The notes below the pieces were generated by a model. It ran no database searches, was not told the origin of the DNA, and worked only from the letters and a program-made list of their open reading frames with translations. From the NCBI RefSeq assembly GCF_014650895.1, contig NZ_BMVV01000009.1, positions 65,102-129,101 of the forward strand: DNA of 64,000 nucleotides, given 5' to 3'. This DNA is from Streptomyces omiyaensis. Its GTDB lineage: Bacteria; Actinomycetota; Actinomycetes; Streptomycetales; Streptomycetaceae. Below are positions 36,666 through 45,101 of this stretch, piece after piece. The position numbers were made by a program, and so were the translations under genes. Within the stretch, counting starts at the first letter, position 1. Every line of letters starts with the position of its first letter.

Positions 36666-37796
36666 TCAGGAGCGGGTGGCGGTCGCGCAGTCTCCGTCCG
36701 CGGACGCCGTCGTGTCGCCCGGGCCGATCGGTCCGGTGCGATCGTACGGATCGACCTGGTGGGACGGGTCGGCGGCTCCCTCGTCGGCCGTGCCGAAGGG
36801 CGGTACGAAGTAGCCGGTGGGCGCCGAGCAGCCGCCGTTCGTCAGGTCGAGCGCGTACGAGACGAGGGACATGGTGCCGGGCCTGGTGACGACCTTCGAG
36901 GGGTCGTCCCAGCTCATGACGACCTCGCGGCGCACGATCGTACGGACCACCTCGGCGTCGCTCCCGCCGTCACCCGCGGCCGGCGTCACCGGGTAGACGA
37001 AGGTGACGTCGGCGGTCACCTCGACCGCTCCCCGCCTGCCCTCCCGGTACGTGAGCCGGCCGCGCGTCCTGACGGTGTCGCCGACGAGCCGGGCGTGGTC
37101 CGGGCGGAAGCGGCTGAACAGGAGCAGCGGATCGGTCTCGGCGGTGGGCGTCGCCGACGACAGGGAGGCGCGGAGGTACTCCTGGACGTCCTTCTGCTCC
37201 GGGTTGAGCAGGGCGATCGCCTCGGTCGGCCGCTCGCCGCGCAGGACCCGGGGGTCGAGCCCCGACGCCACCATGAAGTCACGGCTGCGGATCAGGGCGC
37301 GTTCGACCTGGGCCGCGTCCATCCAGCCCGTCGCCCGGGCCGCCGGCACCGAGATCCCGGCGGCACCGTCGGCCCAGCGGGCCGCCGGCGAGCCGCGGAA
37401 GGGCTCGGCGATCGTGGCGCCCGGGCCGGGCTCGGCGCCGGGCGCCTCCTCCGGGCGCGCCGTCTCCGGCGCCGCCGCGGCCGGACTCGCACCGCCGTCG
37501 CCACCGCCGAACCAGTCCACGACCCGGTGCGGGAAGAGCGCCAGGACCAGGACCGCCGCGGAGGCCGCGAACCCCGTGACGTACCAGCCCGTCCGCCGGC
37601 GCCGGGGCCGGGCCGGCGCGTACGTCCGCCAGCCCTCCGGCGGTCCGGAGCGCTCCCGCAGGCGTCGCTCCGCCTCGCGGGCGCGTGCCGACGGCTCCAC
37701 GGGCGCGCCGGGCGCACCCGCCTCCGACTCGCGCAGGAACCGCTCCCACTCCTCGTCGGGCACGGACTCCCCGCCCCGGTCCCCCACCCCGTTCAC
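36666..37796 (-). CDS. Membrane-anchored hypothetical protein
   Basis: 376 residues. Cytoplasmic N-terminal 65 residues rich in Glu/Arg with SVPDEEWERFLRESEAG, one transmembrane segment (GWYVTGFAASAAVLVLALFP) at about 70-90, then a Pro/Ala-rich linker and an extracytoplasmic beta-rich domain (LTYREGRRGAVEVTADVTFVYPV) ending with two cysteines. It resembles actinobacterial surface-exposed regulators of unknown role. No neighbour is obviously coupled. Confidence 0.75.
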   Translation of the reverse strand: MNGVGDRGGESVPDEEWERFLRESEAGAPGAPVEPSARAREAERRLRERSGPPEGWRTYAPARPRRRRTGWYVTGFAASAAVLVLALFPHRVVDWFGGGDGGASPAAAAPETARPEEAPGAEPGPGATIAEPFRGSPAARWADGAAGISVPAARATGWMDAAQVERALIRSRDFMVASGLDPRVLRGERPTEAIALLNPEQKDVQEYLRASLSSATPTAETDPLLLFSRFRPDHARLVGDTVRTRGRLTYREGRRGAVEVTADVTFVYPVTPAAGDGGSDAEVVRTIVRREVVMSWDDPSKVVTRPGTMSLVSYALDLTNGGCSAPTGYFVPPFGTADEGAADPSHQVDPYDRTGPIGPGDTTASADGDCATATRS

Positions 37797-37973
37797 ACCG
37801 CTCTCCGTTCCCCGCCGCCCGGCGTCCTTCGAACGCCGGTTCGCCCGGCGCCGATCGGCATGATCGCATGACCGGAGGACAGGGCCTGCCGGGACGCGGT
37901 CCGGTGCCTCTTCCGGAGCGGACGGGCCGGTCGGGCGGACGGAGCCGTCTGCTCCGGAAGAGCGGACGGAGCG

Positions 37974-38267
37974 TCAGAGCTCCGACACGCGCGTGGTGTC
38001 CACCATGCGGGCCAGCTTGTGCCGGGCGCGGGTCGCGTGCGCCCGGGGCACGCGGATCTCGGCGCGCGCCCGCGCGGAACCCGTGACCGCGTACGCCAGG
38101 GCCAGCACGGGCGTGCCGACGAGGGCGGCGGCGATCCGGCCGAGGGCGCCGGGGGTGTCCTTGAGGGAGACGACCATCGTGCACGTCTCGGTGGCGCCGG
38201 AGGCCTCGGCGCTGTCGGTGGCGGTGCGGGTGTCGGGTGCGGTGCGGAGCAAGGTGTCGTGTGCCAT
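37974..38267 (-). CDS. ACT-domain protein, IlvN/IlvM-like
   Basis: 97 residues. The core TMVVSLKDTPGALGRIAAALV is an ACT domain, and the C-terminal ATRARHKLARMVDTTRVSEL recalls the end of small acetolactate synthase regulatory subunits (IlvN/IlvM). No large subunit gene lies nearby. AGGAA precedes the ATG. The most telling sign is upstream: a short ORF with Leu-Ile-Ile codons and an intrinsic terminator, as in branched-chain amino-acid attenuators. A regulatory subunit or a stand-alone sensor of Ile/Leu/Val is inferred. Confidence 0.72.
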   Translation of the reverse strand: MAHDTLLRTAPDTRTATDSAEASGATETCTMVVSLKDTPGALGRIAAALVGTPVLALAYAVTGSARARAEIRVPRAHATRARHKLARMVDTTRVSEL

Positions 38268-38324
38268 GGGGTGTTCCTGTCCAGGTCTGCCGGGCCGGGT
38301 GGGCCTGCGGGTCAGGGGGGGCGG

Positions 38325-38360
38325 AAAAGGAAAAGACCCCTCGTGGGACACGAGAGGTCT
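38325..38360 (-). terminator. Intrinsic terminator in the leader of the ACT gene (attenuator)
   Basis: On the minus strand, AGACCTCTCGTG (38360-38349) pairs with CACGAGGGGTCT (38345-38334) around a 3-nt loop; one G-U pair, 12 bp in total. It is followed by TTTTCCTTTT, which is rare in this genome and makes a classic Rho-independent terminator. It lies between the leader ORF and the ACT start codon, so it stops transcription before the gene unless antagonised. Confidence 0.85.
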
Positions 38361-38402
38361 GCGTGCGGGCGGTGGGGTCGCCTGGGAGGGATCACCCCCG
38401 GG

Positions 38403-38450
38403 TCACTCCGGTGCCGGCACGCGGGCGCTGATAATGAGACGCCGCTGCAT
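38403..38450 (-). CDS. Putative Ile/Leu leader peptide (MQRRLIISARVPAPE)
   Basis: 15-codon ORF with consecutive Leu-Ile-Ile codons, one of them the rare ATT. Upstream on the same strand, TTGGTG (38480-38485) and GACGAT (38457-38462) are separated by 17 nt, and 6 nt lie between the -10 box and the ATG, so the transcript would start at the A of the ATG (leaderless). A terminator hairpin follows 42 nt after the stop. This is the architecture of ribosome-mediated attenuators; the aminoacyl-tRNA sensed would be Ile or Leu. Confidence 0.62.
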   Translation of the reverse strand: MQRRLIISARVPAPE

Positions 38451-38540
38451 GCCCGGATCGTCCCACGGCGGGGGTGCGGCACCAAGGCCGTCTCACGGAG
38501 CGGACGGCGGTGGCGTCGGCACCCCGCGAGAGCGGTGGCG

Positions 38541-39377
38541 TCAGCGGCCCGCGAGGACGCCCAGGAGACGGGCCACCTCGTCCGCGACGGTGGCGCGGGC
38601 CGGCCCGAGGTACTTCCGGGGGTCCACGACGTCGGGGTGGGCGCCGAGATGGGCGCGGACGACGCGGGTGAAGGCCTTGTTGAGGTGGGTGGACACGTTC
38701 ACCTTGGTCATGCCGGAGGCGACCGCCTCCGCGAGGCCCGCGTCGCCGACCCCCGAGGAGCCGTGCAGGACCAGCGGGGTGGCGACCGCCGCCCGCAGCC
38801 GGGCTATGAGGGCGAAGTCCAGGACGGCGTCGCGGGTCAGCATGGCGTGGGAGCTGCCCACCGCGACGGCCAGCGCGTCCACACCCGTCGCGGCGACGAA
38901 CGCGGCCGCCTCGTCCGGGTCCGTACGCACCCCGGGGGCGTGGGCGCCGTCCTTGCCGCCGACCTCGCCCAGCTCCGCCTCGACCCACACCCCCGCGCGG
39001 TGGCAGCGGGCGGTGATCTCGTGCGTCGCCGCCACGTTCTCGGCGTAGGGCAGCTTCGACGCGTCGAACATCACCGAGGTGATGCCCAGGTCGACGGCCT
39101 CGTGGACGAGGTCGGCCGACTCCGCGTGGTCGAGGTGGACCGAGACCGGGACGGCGGCGCCGTCGGCCAGGGCGAGCGACGCCAGGGCGATCGGCGCGAG
39201 CGAGCCGTGGTACCGGACGGTGTTCTCGCTGATCTGGAGGATGACCGGCAGCCCGGCCCGCTCCGCTCCCGCGACGATCGCCTCGGCGTGCTCGATCTGG
39301 ACGACGTTGAACGCTCCGACGCCGGTGGTGCCCGCGTACGCGGCGGCGACGATCTCGTGGGTGACGGACAGGGGCAT
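38541..39377 (-). CDS. Class II ketose-bisphosphate aldolase (tagatose/fructose-1,6-bisphosphate)
   Basis: 278 residues. GVGAFNVVQIEHAEAIV, VHLDHAESADLV (zinc His and catalytic Asp), VEAELGEVGGKDGAH, AVAVGSSHAML and LVLHGSSGVGD match the KbaY/GatY/FbaA class II aldolases. Length fits the GatY/KbaY branch rather than the longer actinobacterial FbaA. It should split tagatose-1,6-bisphosphate (or fructose-1,6-bisphosphate) into two triose phosphates. It follows the SIS-domain gene on the same strand, next to a GH109 gene and a DeoR repressor, which supports the tagatose reading. Confidence 0.88.
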   Translation of the reverse strand: MPLSVTHEIVAAAYAGTTGVGAFNVVQIEHAEAIVAGAERAGLPVILQISENTVRYHGSLAPIALASLALADGAAVPVSVHLDHAESADLVHEAVDLGITSVMFDASKLPYAENVAATHEITARCHRAGVWVEAELGEVGGKDGAHAPGVRTDPDEAAAFVAATGVDALAVAVGSSHAMLTRDAVLDFALIARLRAAVATPLVLHGSSGVGDAGLAEAVASGMTKVNVSTHLNKAFTRVVRAHLGAHPDVVDPRKYLGPARATVADEVARLLGVLAGR

Positions 39378-39526
39378 GGGTCTCTCTCCAGGGAGGCGGC
39401 GTCCGTGCGGACGCCGGGGAACGGGGTGGTCCGGCGGGTCGCGGGGCGGGTGTCCCGACGGGGGGCCGAGCCGGGGTCCGACGGGCGTCCCGGCAGAGGG
39501 TCCGGCCGGCGCCCCGGTGTCCGGAC

Positions 39527-39574
39527 CGACGCGTGGCCCGACGCATGGGGCGACGGGTGGGGCGACAGGTGGTC
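39527..39574. repeat. 12-bp imperfect tandem repeat, four copies
   Basis: Four 12-bp units beginning CGAC and ending in a GTGG-like run occupy the spacer between the SIS gene and the aldolase. They are part of a 228-bp low-complexity spacer; no gene was found there. Confidence 0.7.
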
Positions 39575-39605
39575 CGGCGGGGTGCGGGGAGGGTGGCGGG
39601 GCGGG

Positions 39606-40556
39606 TCACTCCGGGCGCGGTCCGAGGACCACGGAACGCGTCAGGTTGCGGGGCCGGTCGGGGTCGTAGCCGCGCGCCTCGGCGATCCGCACGGCCAGCC
39701 GCTGCGCCAGGATCAGGTCCGCCAGCGGGTCGAGGCCGCCGGGGCCGTCGCCGGACCCCGCGACCAGCGAGCCGCCGACCCGGGCCACGTCCTCGCCGAG
39801 CCCCTCGGGGGGCGGGCCGAACACCCAGGCCACCCGGCCGGGGCCGGTGATGCTGATCGGACCGTGCCGGTACTCCATCGCCGGGTACGCCTCCGTCCAC
39901 GCCCCGGCCGCCTCGCGCATCTTCAGTCCGGCCTCCAGCGCCAGGCCGTAGCGCCAGCCGGTGCCCAGGAAGGTGAACTGTTCGGCCGCGCACACCGTCG
40001 CGTCCAGCTCCCGGGTCACCGCCTCCCGGGCGTCGGCGATCGCCCGGTCGAGCGGGCGCACACCCGCCGGGAGCGCGTCCTCGGCCTCCAGGTGGGCGCG
40101 GAGCAGGGCGAGCACGGTCGTGGCGAACCGGGTCTGCACCACCGACTCCTCGTCGGCGAAGTCGAGGACGGCGACGGCGTCGGCCGCCGCCATGACCGGG
40201 GTCGCCGGGTCGGCGGTGAGGGCGCCGGAGGGCGTGTTCCCCCCGAGCCGTTCCAGCAGGTCGAGGACCTCGGTCGTGGTGCCGGACCGGGTGATCGCGA
40301 GCACCCGGTCGTACCGGCGGCCGTGCGGGAACTCCGACGCGGCGAACGCGTCCGTCTCGCCGTGGCCGCCGGCCTCGCGCAGCGCGGCGTAGGCGAGGGC
40401 CATGAACCAGGAGGTGCCGCAGCCCACGACGGCCACGCGCTCGCCGCGGCGGGGCAGCGCCGGGGCGTGGCGGTCGAGCGACTCCTCGGCCCGCAGCCAG
40501 GTGTCCGGCTGCGAGGCGATCTCACGCGCGGTGCGGGACGACGCCGTGGTGGTCAT
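39606..40556 (-). CDS. SIS-domain sugar isomerase/deaminase (AgaS-like)
   Basis: 316 residues with two SIS domains: VVGCGTSWFMALAYAAL and ITRSGTTTEVLDLL in the first, TFLGTGWRYGLALEAGLKMREA and YRHGPISI in the second. This is the GlmS isomerase-half / AgaS fold without the glutaminase. In galactosamine pathways AgaS turns galactosamine-6-phosphate into tagatose-6-phosphate and ammonia, which would feed the aldolase after a kinase step. ATG at 40556 has GAGGAG at 8 nt; a longer start at 40601 has no ribosome site. Divergent from a DeoR repressor. Confidence 0.85.
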   Translation of the reverse strand: MTTTASSRTAREIASQPDTWLRAEESLDRHAPALPRRGERVAVVGCGTSWFMALAYAALREAGGHGETDAFAASEFPHGRRYDRVLAITRSGTTTEVLDLLERLGGNTPSGALTADPATPVMAAADAVAVLDFADEESVVQTRFATTVLALLRAHLEAEDALPAGVRPLDRAIADAREAVTRELDATVCAAEQFTFLGTGWRYGLALEAGLKMREAAGAWTEAYPAMEYRHGPISITGPGRVAWVFGPPPEGLGEDVARVGGSLVAGSGDGPGGLDPLADLILAQRLAVRIAEARGYDPDRPRNLTRSVVLGPRPE

Positions 40557-40716
40557 GGGACGACTCCTCAAGGACGGGTCAGGGCGCGGAGGATGCGCCA
40601 TGGAATGTTCGATAGCGCGCGATGCAAGCTCACTTCAAGCATTTCCGAGCATATTCGATGCGAGGAGTATGGTGGACGGACAGCTCGTGGTCCAGAGGTC
40701 GAAGGAGTTCCGACGC
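40557..40716. promoter_or_regulatory. Divergent promoter/operator region of the GalNAc genes
   Basis: AT-rich 160-bp spacer between the SIS gene and the DeoR gene. ATGTTCGATAGC (starting near 40604) and ATATTCGATGCG (starting near 40651) are close direct copies. AAGCATTTCCGAGC at 40637-40650 recurs with three changes upstream of the GH109 gene (44458-44471). These are candidate DeoR/AgaR operators. Confidence 0.5.
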
Positions 40717-41523
40717 ATGTCCAAACGCGAGAGGTGGAACGCGCTGCTGGAACTGCTGGCCACCGACGGCAGGCTGGAGGTGGAGGAGACCGCCGCCGCG
40801 CTGGAGGTCTCGTCCGCGACGATCCGCCGCGACCTCGACGAGCTGGCGGAGCAGCAGATGCTGGTCAGGACGCGGGGCGGCGCGCTCGCGCACGGCGTCT
40901 CGTACGAGCTGCCGCTGCGCTACAAGTCGACCCGGAACGCCTCCGAGAAGCAGCGCATCGCCGCCGCCGCCGTCGAACTCGTCGGCGACGGGGACGTCGT
41001 GGGGTTCAACGGGGGGACGACCACCACCGAGGTGGCCCGCGCGCTCGCCCTGCGGGCGGGCGGGGGGCGCCGTGACCCCTCCGACGCCACGGACGCCACC
41101 GCGCCCGTCTTCACCGTCGTGACCAACGCCCTCAACATCGCCGGCGAACTGGCGGTGCGGCCCCAGGTCAAGCTGGTGGTCACGGGCGGCGTCGCCCGCC
41201 CCCAGACGTACGAGCTGGTGGGTCCGCTGACGGCGGGCGTGCTCAACGAGGTCGTCCTCGACGTCGCCGTCCTCGGTGTCGACGGGCTCGACCCCCGGCT
41301 CGGCGTGATGACCCGCCAGGAGGACGAGGCGAGCATCAGCAGGCTCTTCGCCGAGCGCGCCCAGCGGGTCGTCGTGGTCGCCGACTCCTCCAAGATGGGC
41401 AAGCGGGCCTTCGCCCGGATCTGCGGCCTCGACGCCGTCGACGTGGTCGTCACCGACACGGCCGCCCCGGCGGACGCGATCGCGCGGCTGGAGGACGTCG
41501 GCATCAAGGTGATCACGGTCTGA
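40717..41523 (+). CDS. DeoR/GlpR-family repressor (AgaR-like)
   Basis: 268 residues. N-terminal DeoR winged helix (MSKRERWNALLELLATDGRL, ATIRRDLDEL) and the sugar-phosphate sensor domain with NGGTTTTEVARAL, TNALNIAGEL, LGVDGLD and ADSSKMGKRAF. A start at 40717 is chosen for its AAGGAG; an ATG at 40669 would add 16 residues. It faces the AgaS-like gene across a shared promoter and probably represses the GalNAc genes until a sugar phosphate binds. Confidence 0.9.
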   Translation: MSKRERWNALLELLATDGRLEVEETAAALEVSSATIRRDLDELAEQQMLVRTRGGALAHGVSYELPLRYKSTRNASEKQRIAAAAVELVGDGDVVGFNGGTTTTEVARALALRAGGGRRDPSDATDATAPVFTVVTNALNIAGELAVRPQVKLVVTGGVARPQTYELVGPLTAGVLNEVVLDVAVLGVDGLDPRLGVMTRQEDEASISRLFAERAQRVVVVADSSKMGKRAFARICGLDAVDVVVTDTAAPADAIARLEDVGIKVITV

Positions 41524-41591
41524 GACCCGAGCGGCGCCCCTCCGGAGGCCGTACGGCACTGCCCCGGAGGTCGAACGGGACCGCCCCGGAC

Positions 41592-41734
41592 GCGGCATGG
41601 CGTCGCCCGGGACTTCGGGCGGCGCGGCCCGGGGTGCGGCGCGGTGTCGCCCGGGGGGTCGGGTGGCGCCGCTCCGGCCGTCGGGTGGCGTCGCCCGGGA
41701 CGTCGAGTGGTGCCGCCCCGGACGTGGCGCGGGA
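41592..41734. repeat. Imperfect 21-22 bp tandem repeat
   Basis: About seven degenerate units of the form CGTCGGGTGGCGTCGCCCGGGA follow the DeoR stop. They lie in a 284-bp spacer between convergent genes and end at a strong hairpin. No coding sense was seen. Confidence 0.65.
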
Positions 41735-41766
41735 CCGCCCCGGACGCCGTGGGGCGTCCGGGGCGG
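41735..41766. terminator. 14-bp hairpin between convergent DeoR and CBM genes
   Basis: Left arm 41735-41748 (CCGCCCCGGACGCC), loop GTGG, right arm 41753-41766. Perfect stem, placed to end transcripts from both sides. Confidence 0.8.
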
Positions 41767-41807
41767 CTGTCCGCCGGCCGGGGTGGTGGCCGGCGGCCGA
41801 CCCGGGG

Positions 41808-42848
41808 TCAGGGGGCGACGGCCATGTCGAAGACGTGGACGTTGCCGTTGGCCGGCAGGACCACGAACTCCACGCGCTTGCCGGGGTCGAGCGGTACGGA
41901 GTGGGCGAAGACGCGGTACGCGATGCCCGCGTTGCCGTATCCGCTCGGCCGGTTGCGCCCGTCGCTGGACGCCACGAGGGTCGCCCCGTGCGCGTTCGCC
42001 GGGTCGAACGACCAGTTCGGGAAGCCGATCGCGCCCGAGCTGCTCGTCCCGTCCGTGTAGTGCACGGTCACGGTGCCCGACGCCCCGCTGGTGACGCCCG
42101 AACCCAGCAGGACGAGCTTTCCGCCCGTGCCGTCGAGCGTGACGGCCTGTCCGGCGGCGGAGACGTTGTTCCTGGTGCCGCTCGGCACGTTCGGCCAGCG
42201 CAGCGTGGCGCCCAGGGCGGTGACCGGCTCTCCGGGGCGCAGCCCGACGGCGGCCAGCTTCTGCGCGGAGAAACTGTTGCCCTCGCCGTCGTAGTCGCCG
42301 GGCCCGGTGGCGCTCTCGTCGGTCACGCCCACGTTGTTGTAGGCGGCGGCCAGGTTCGCCAGGGGGGTGCCGCTGCGCTGCGTCCTCGTGGCGGTGGCCG
42401 TGCCCGCCCCGTCGCCGCCCCTGTACGTCGCGGTCGCGGTGAACGCGCGGACGGTGAACCCGGCGCGCCGCTCGGGCACCTGGATCCGGAAGACGGCCTC
42501 GGCGGAGGCCCCGGCCGCCAGGGAGCCCTCCACCTGCACGGTGGAGGGCTGTACGGCCCAGCCGACCGGGCCGGCGAAGGACACCTTCAGCGTGCGCATG
42601 CGCTCCGGTCCGGCGTTCCTGACGGTCACCTTCACCGTCGAGATCGCCGGACCGTCCAGGTCGACGGCGGAGATCGCCACCTGGGTCGCGGCGGCGGCCG
42701 GCGGTGCCTCCGCCGCGACCGGGGCGGCGGAGGCACCGCCGGCGCCCGCCCTGGGGGCGGTCGCGGTCGCGGTCGACGCCGGGACGAGGGTGAGCGCGCC
42801 CGCCACGGCCATCGCTCCGAGCGATCCGATCAGTCCTGCTGGTCTCAC
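41808..42848 (-). CDS. Secreted NEW3/NPCBM-associated carbohydrate-binding protein without catalytic domain
   Basis: 346 residues. Signal peptide at 1-30, then a NEW3-type (NPCBM-associated) Ig-like domain (TVKVTVRNAGPERMRTLKVS, ATATYRGGDGAG), and a C-terminal beta-sandwich (NNVGVTDESATGPGDYDGEG, RVEFVVLPANGNVHVFDMAV) of the type found at the end of secreted glycosidases. No glycosidase domain is present in between or before. GTG start with AAGGAG. It follows the GH109 gene by 35 bp on the same strand, so it probably helps that enzyme to bind glycan. Confidence 0.8.
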   Translation of the reverse strand: MRPAGLIGSLGAMAVAGALTLVPASTATATAPRAGAGGASAAPVAAEAPPAAAATQVAISAVDLDGPAISTVKVTVRNAGPERMRTLKVSFAGPVGWAVQPSTVQVEGSLAAGASAEAVFRIQVPERRAGFTVRAFTATATYRGGDGAGTATATRTQRSGTPLANLAAAYNNVGVTDESATGPGDYDGEGNSFSAQKLAAVGLRPGEPVTALGATLRWPNVPSGTRNNVSAAGQAVTLDGTGGKLVLLGSGVTSGASGTVTVHYTDGTSSSGAIGFPNWSFDPANAHGATLVASSDGRNRPSGYGNAGIAYRVFAHSVPLDPGKRVEFVVLPANGNVHVFDMAVAP

Positions 42849-42883
42849 GTGCTGCTCCTTCGGAGGAGGGGCGGAGGCTGCGG

Positions 42884-44365
42884 TCAGGCGACGGGGGGCA
42901 TCTCGGTGGTGCGCGAGTCGAGGCCCGTGCGGAGGTTGACCCAGGCGCCCCGGGTGAAGTCGGGCACCTGCACCGGACGGCCCTTGGCTGCCAGGGACAT
43001 GACACTCAGGGGTACGGGGGCGCACCAGGCGGCCGAGTCGTAGACGTCGATGTCGGGCACCAGGCCCGCGCGCATCAGCTGGACGGTCCGCCACTGGAGC
43101 ACGTAGTCCATGCCGCCGTGGCCGCCGTTGTTCGCGGCGTCGTCACCGATCTTCTTCCAGAGCCAGTGGTCGAACTCCTTGCGGTAGGAGCCGAAGTCCC
43201 GCCACGCGTGCCCGCTGTGGTCCGGCTCCACGTAGACGCGCCCGCCGCCGGCCGACACCACGCCCGCGTAGTCCTCGAAGATGCCCCGGGTGCCGGCGAG
43301 GGTGTTGATCCGGCTGTAGGGACGGGGCGAGCTCACGTCGTGCTCGGCGCGGATGATCCGGCCCTTGGCCGTCTCGATCAGACAGGTGACCAGGTCGCCG
43401 TTGACGTACGTCTCGTTCCACGAGGGGTGGTTCCTCGGGACGAACCGCTCCCGGTAGTCGGCCAGGCCCTTCGGCTCGGTCGCGGTCGCGGTCAGCGTGG
43501 CCATCCGGTCGCCCCGGTTGACGTCCATGGCCGCGGCGATCGGCGCGAGGCCGTGCATGGCGTAGAAGGAGGCGGTGCTGCGGGTGTGCCACCGGCGGCG
43601 CCAGGCGTCGGTGTAGTACGTGTCGGAGAACAGCAGCGCGCGCAGGTCGTGCAGGTAGCCGCCGTGCCCGTTGGTGACCTCGCCGAACAGGCCCTCGTGC
43701 GCCATCTTGAGCATGGCCAGCTCGTTCCGTCCGTAGCTGCAGTTCTCCGCGAGCATCAGGTGCCTGCGGGTGCGCTCGGAGGTGTCGACGAGGTCCCACA
43801 GCTCGTCGAGCTCGGTGGCGATGGGCAGCTCGACGATGACGTGCTTGCCCGCCAGCAGCGCGGCCTTGCCCTGCTCGTAGTGGAACTCCCAGGGAGTGGC
43901 GATGTAGACGAGGTCGATGTCGTCCCGCCGCAGCATCTCGGTGTAGGAGTCGGCGGAGCCGCCGTACTCGGCGGGGCGGGGCTTCCCGGCGGCGGCGAGC
44001 CCGTCGGCGCCGCGCCTGGCCCGGTCGGCGCGGATGTCGCAGACGGCGGTGACGGTGCAGCCCGGGACGACGGACCAGCCCGTGGTCATGCCCGAGCCGC
44101 GGTTGCCCAGCCCGATCACGCCGACGCGCACCGTGCGGTGGGCGGCGTAGGGCACGTCGATCATGGACGTCTGTCCTGGCCGCCGTCCGGGCGCGGGCGC
44201 CGCGACCGCCGCACCCGCCGCGGACGGGGTCGCGGCCGAGGCGACCGGTGAGGCTCCCGCCCCGGCGGCGAGGGCCCCGGTCGTCGCCAGGGCACCTCCC
44301 AGGATCAAGCGGCGTGAGACTGCTCGGATCTCCGGCATGTCTGGCATCTCTGGCATGTTCGTCAT
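42884..44365 (-). CDS. GH109-type alpha-N-acetylgalactosaminidase (Gfo/Idh/MocA fold), Tat-exported
   Basis: 493 residues. Twin-arginine signal (SRRLILGGALATTGALAAG) at about 17-45, then a Gfo/Idh/MocA NAD-binding fold (VRVGVIGLGNRGSGM, TAVCDIRADRA, IVELPIATELDELW) and the GH109-typical SYGRNELAMLKMAHEGLFGEV and NNGGHGGMDYVLQWR. GH109 enzymes cut alpha-linked GalNAc using tightly held NAD. Export through Tat suits a protein folded with its cofactor. The neighbouring AgaS-like, aldolase and DeoR genes support GalNAc as substrate. Plain inositol dehydrogenases lack the signal and the HGGMDY motif. Confidence 0.85.
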   Translation of the reverse strand: MTNMPEMPDMPEIRAVSRRLILGGALATTGALAAGAGASPVASAATPSAAGAAVAAPAPGRRPGQTSMIDVPYAAHRTVRVGVIGLGNRGSGMTTGWSVVPGCTVTAVCDIRADRARRGADGLAAAGKPRPAEYGGSADSYTEMLRRDDIDLVYIATPWEFHYEQGKAALLAGKHVIVELPIATELDELWDLVDTSERTRRHLMLAENCSYGRNELAMLKMAHEGLFGEVTNGHGGYLHDLRALLFSDTYYTDAWRRRWHTRSTASFYAMHGLAPIAAAMDVNRGDRMATLTATATEPKGLADYRERFVPRNHPSWNETYVNGDLVTCLIETAKGRIIRAEHDVSSPRPYSRINTLAGTRGIFEDYAGVVSAGGGRVYVEPDHSGHAWRDFGSYRKEFDHWLWKKIGDDAANNGGHGGMDYVLQWRTVQLMRAGLVPDIDVYDSAAWCAPVPLSVMSLAAKGRPVQVPDFTRGAWVNLRTGLDSRTTEMPPVA

Positions 44366-45101
44366 CGCTCCTCGACAGGTACGGGCAGCGGGTGCGGCAA
44401 CGACTCTGACGGGGCGGTCACAGGCATGTCAATAGATGTTCATTCAGTGCCTGTTGGAAGCATTATCGCGCAATCACGCGACGGAATCGCGCATGCCGGT
44501 TCCCGTCCGGGGGAAGTAGGGGGGAGGACGGGACCGGAGCGCGCGCCTCACGGATACGGGGTCGGATCCGGGGGCTTGGCGAGAGGGGCGGGAGAAGCGG
44601 GAGACGTACGAGGCGGGGGCGAGGGCGCGAGGGGGTGACGCGCGATCCGCGGCGGCAGGAGGGCGGGCGGGTGGCGGCGGGCGGTGCGTCGTCGGAGCGT
44701 CAGGGACGCGGCCCGCGCGGCGACTCCGTGCCGGGGCGTCGGAACGCCGGGGCGCCAAGGCATCGAGGCGTCGTGCCGCCGGGGCGTCGGAAGCCCGGCA
44801 GGGCCGGGCGGGGTGGGACCACGTCCCGGGTCGGACCGTGCCGCGGCGCGGTCTCGCGCTGCGGCGGAGCGGGCCGACCCGACCCCCGTCACCCCGCGCC
44901 GGCGGCCTGCCGGGCTGATGGCGGTGACGCTACGCGGGCCCTCGCCGCCCCGGCGTCAACCCGCCGGTGGACACGGGGTAAACCCTCGCGGTAGGCCCGG
45001 CGAGGACCGGGGCCGCGTGGCGGGGGAGACCTCCGCGTCCACCTTCCGCGGTACCGCGCGGGGTTGACGCCGCCCCGGCGGACCGCCGCTAGGCTGCGCC
45101 G
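44366..45101. promoter_or_regulatory. 736-bp spacer with promoters for GH109 and the sensor kinase
   Basis: No gene recognised. The AT-rich part at 44400-44500 is the GH109 control region and contains AAGCATTATCGCGC (44458-44471), related to a site near the DeoR gene. A 15-bp direct repeat, GCCGGGGCGTCGGAA, occurs at 44730 and 44778. The palindrome CGCGGTACCGCG is at 45047-45058. For the kinase, TTGACG (45064) and TAGGCT (45090) suggest a promoter whose transcript starts at or close to the ATG at 45102. Confidence 0.6.

Noticed and set aside
38334..38360. Hairpin as ordinary terminator of the aldolase gene
   Set aside because: It lies 180 bp beyond the aldolase stop with a promoter and a leader ORF in between, so an attenuator is the better reading, though not the only one.
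42884..44365. Calling this a plain inositol dehydrogenase
   Set aside because: Tat signal, NNGGHGGMDY motif and the GalNAc neighbours point to GH109.
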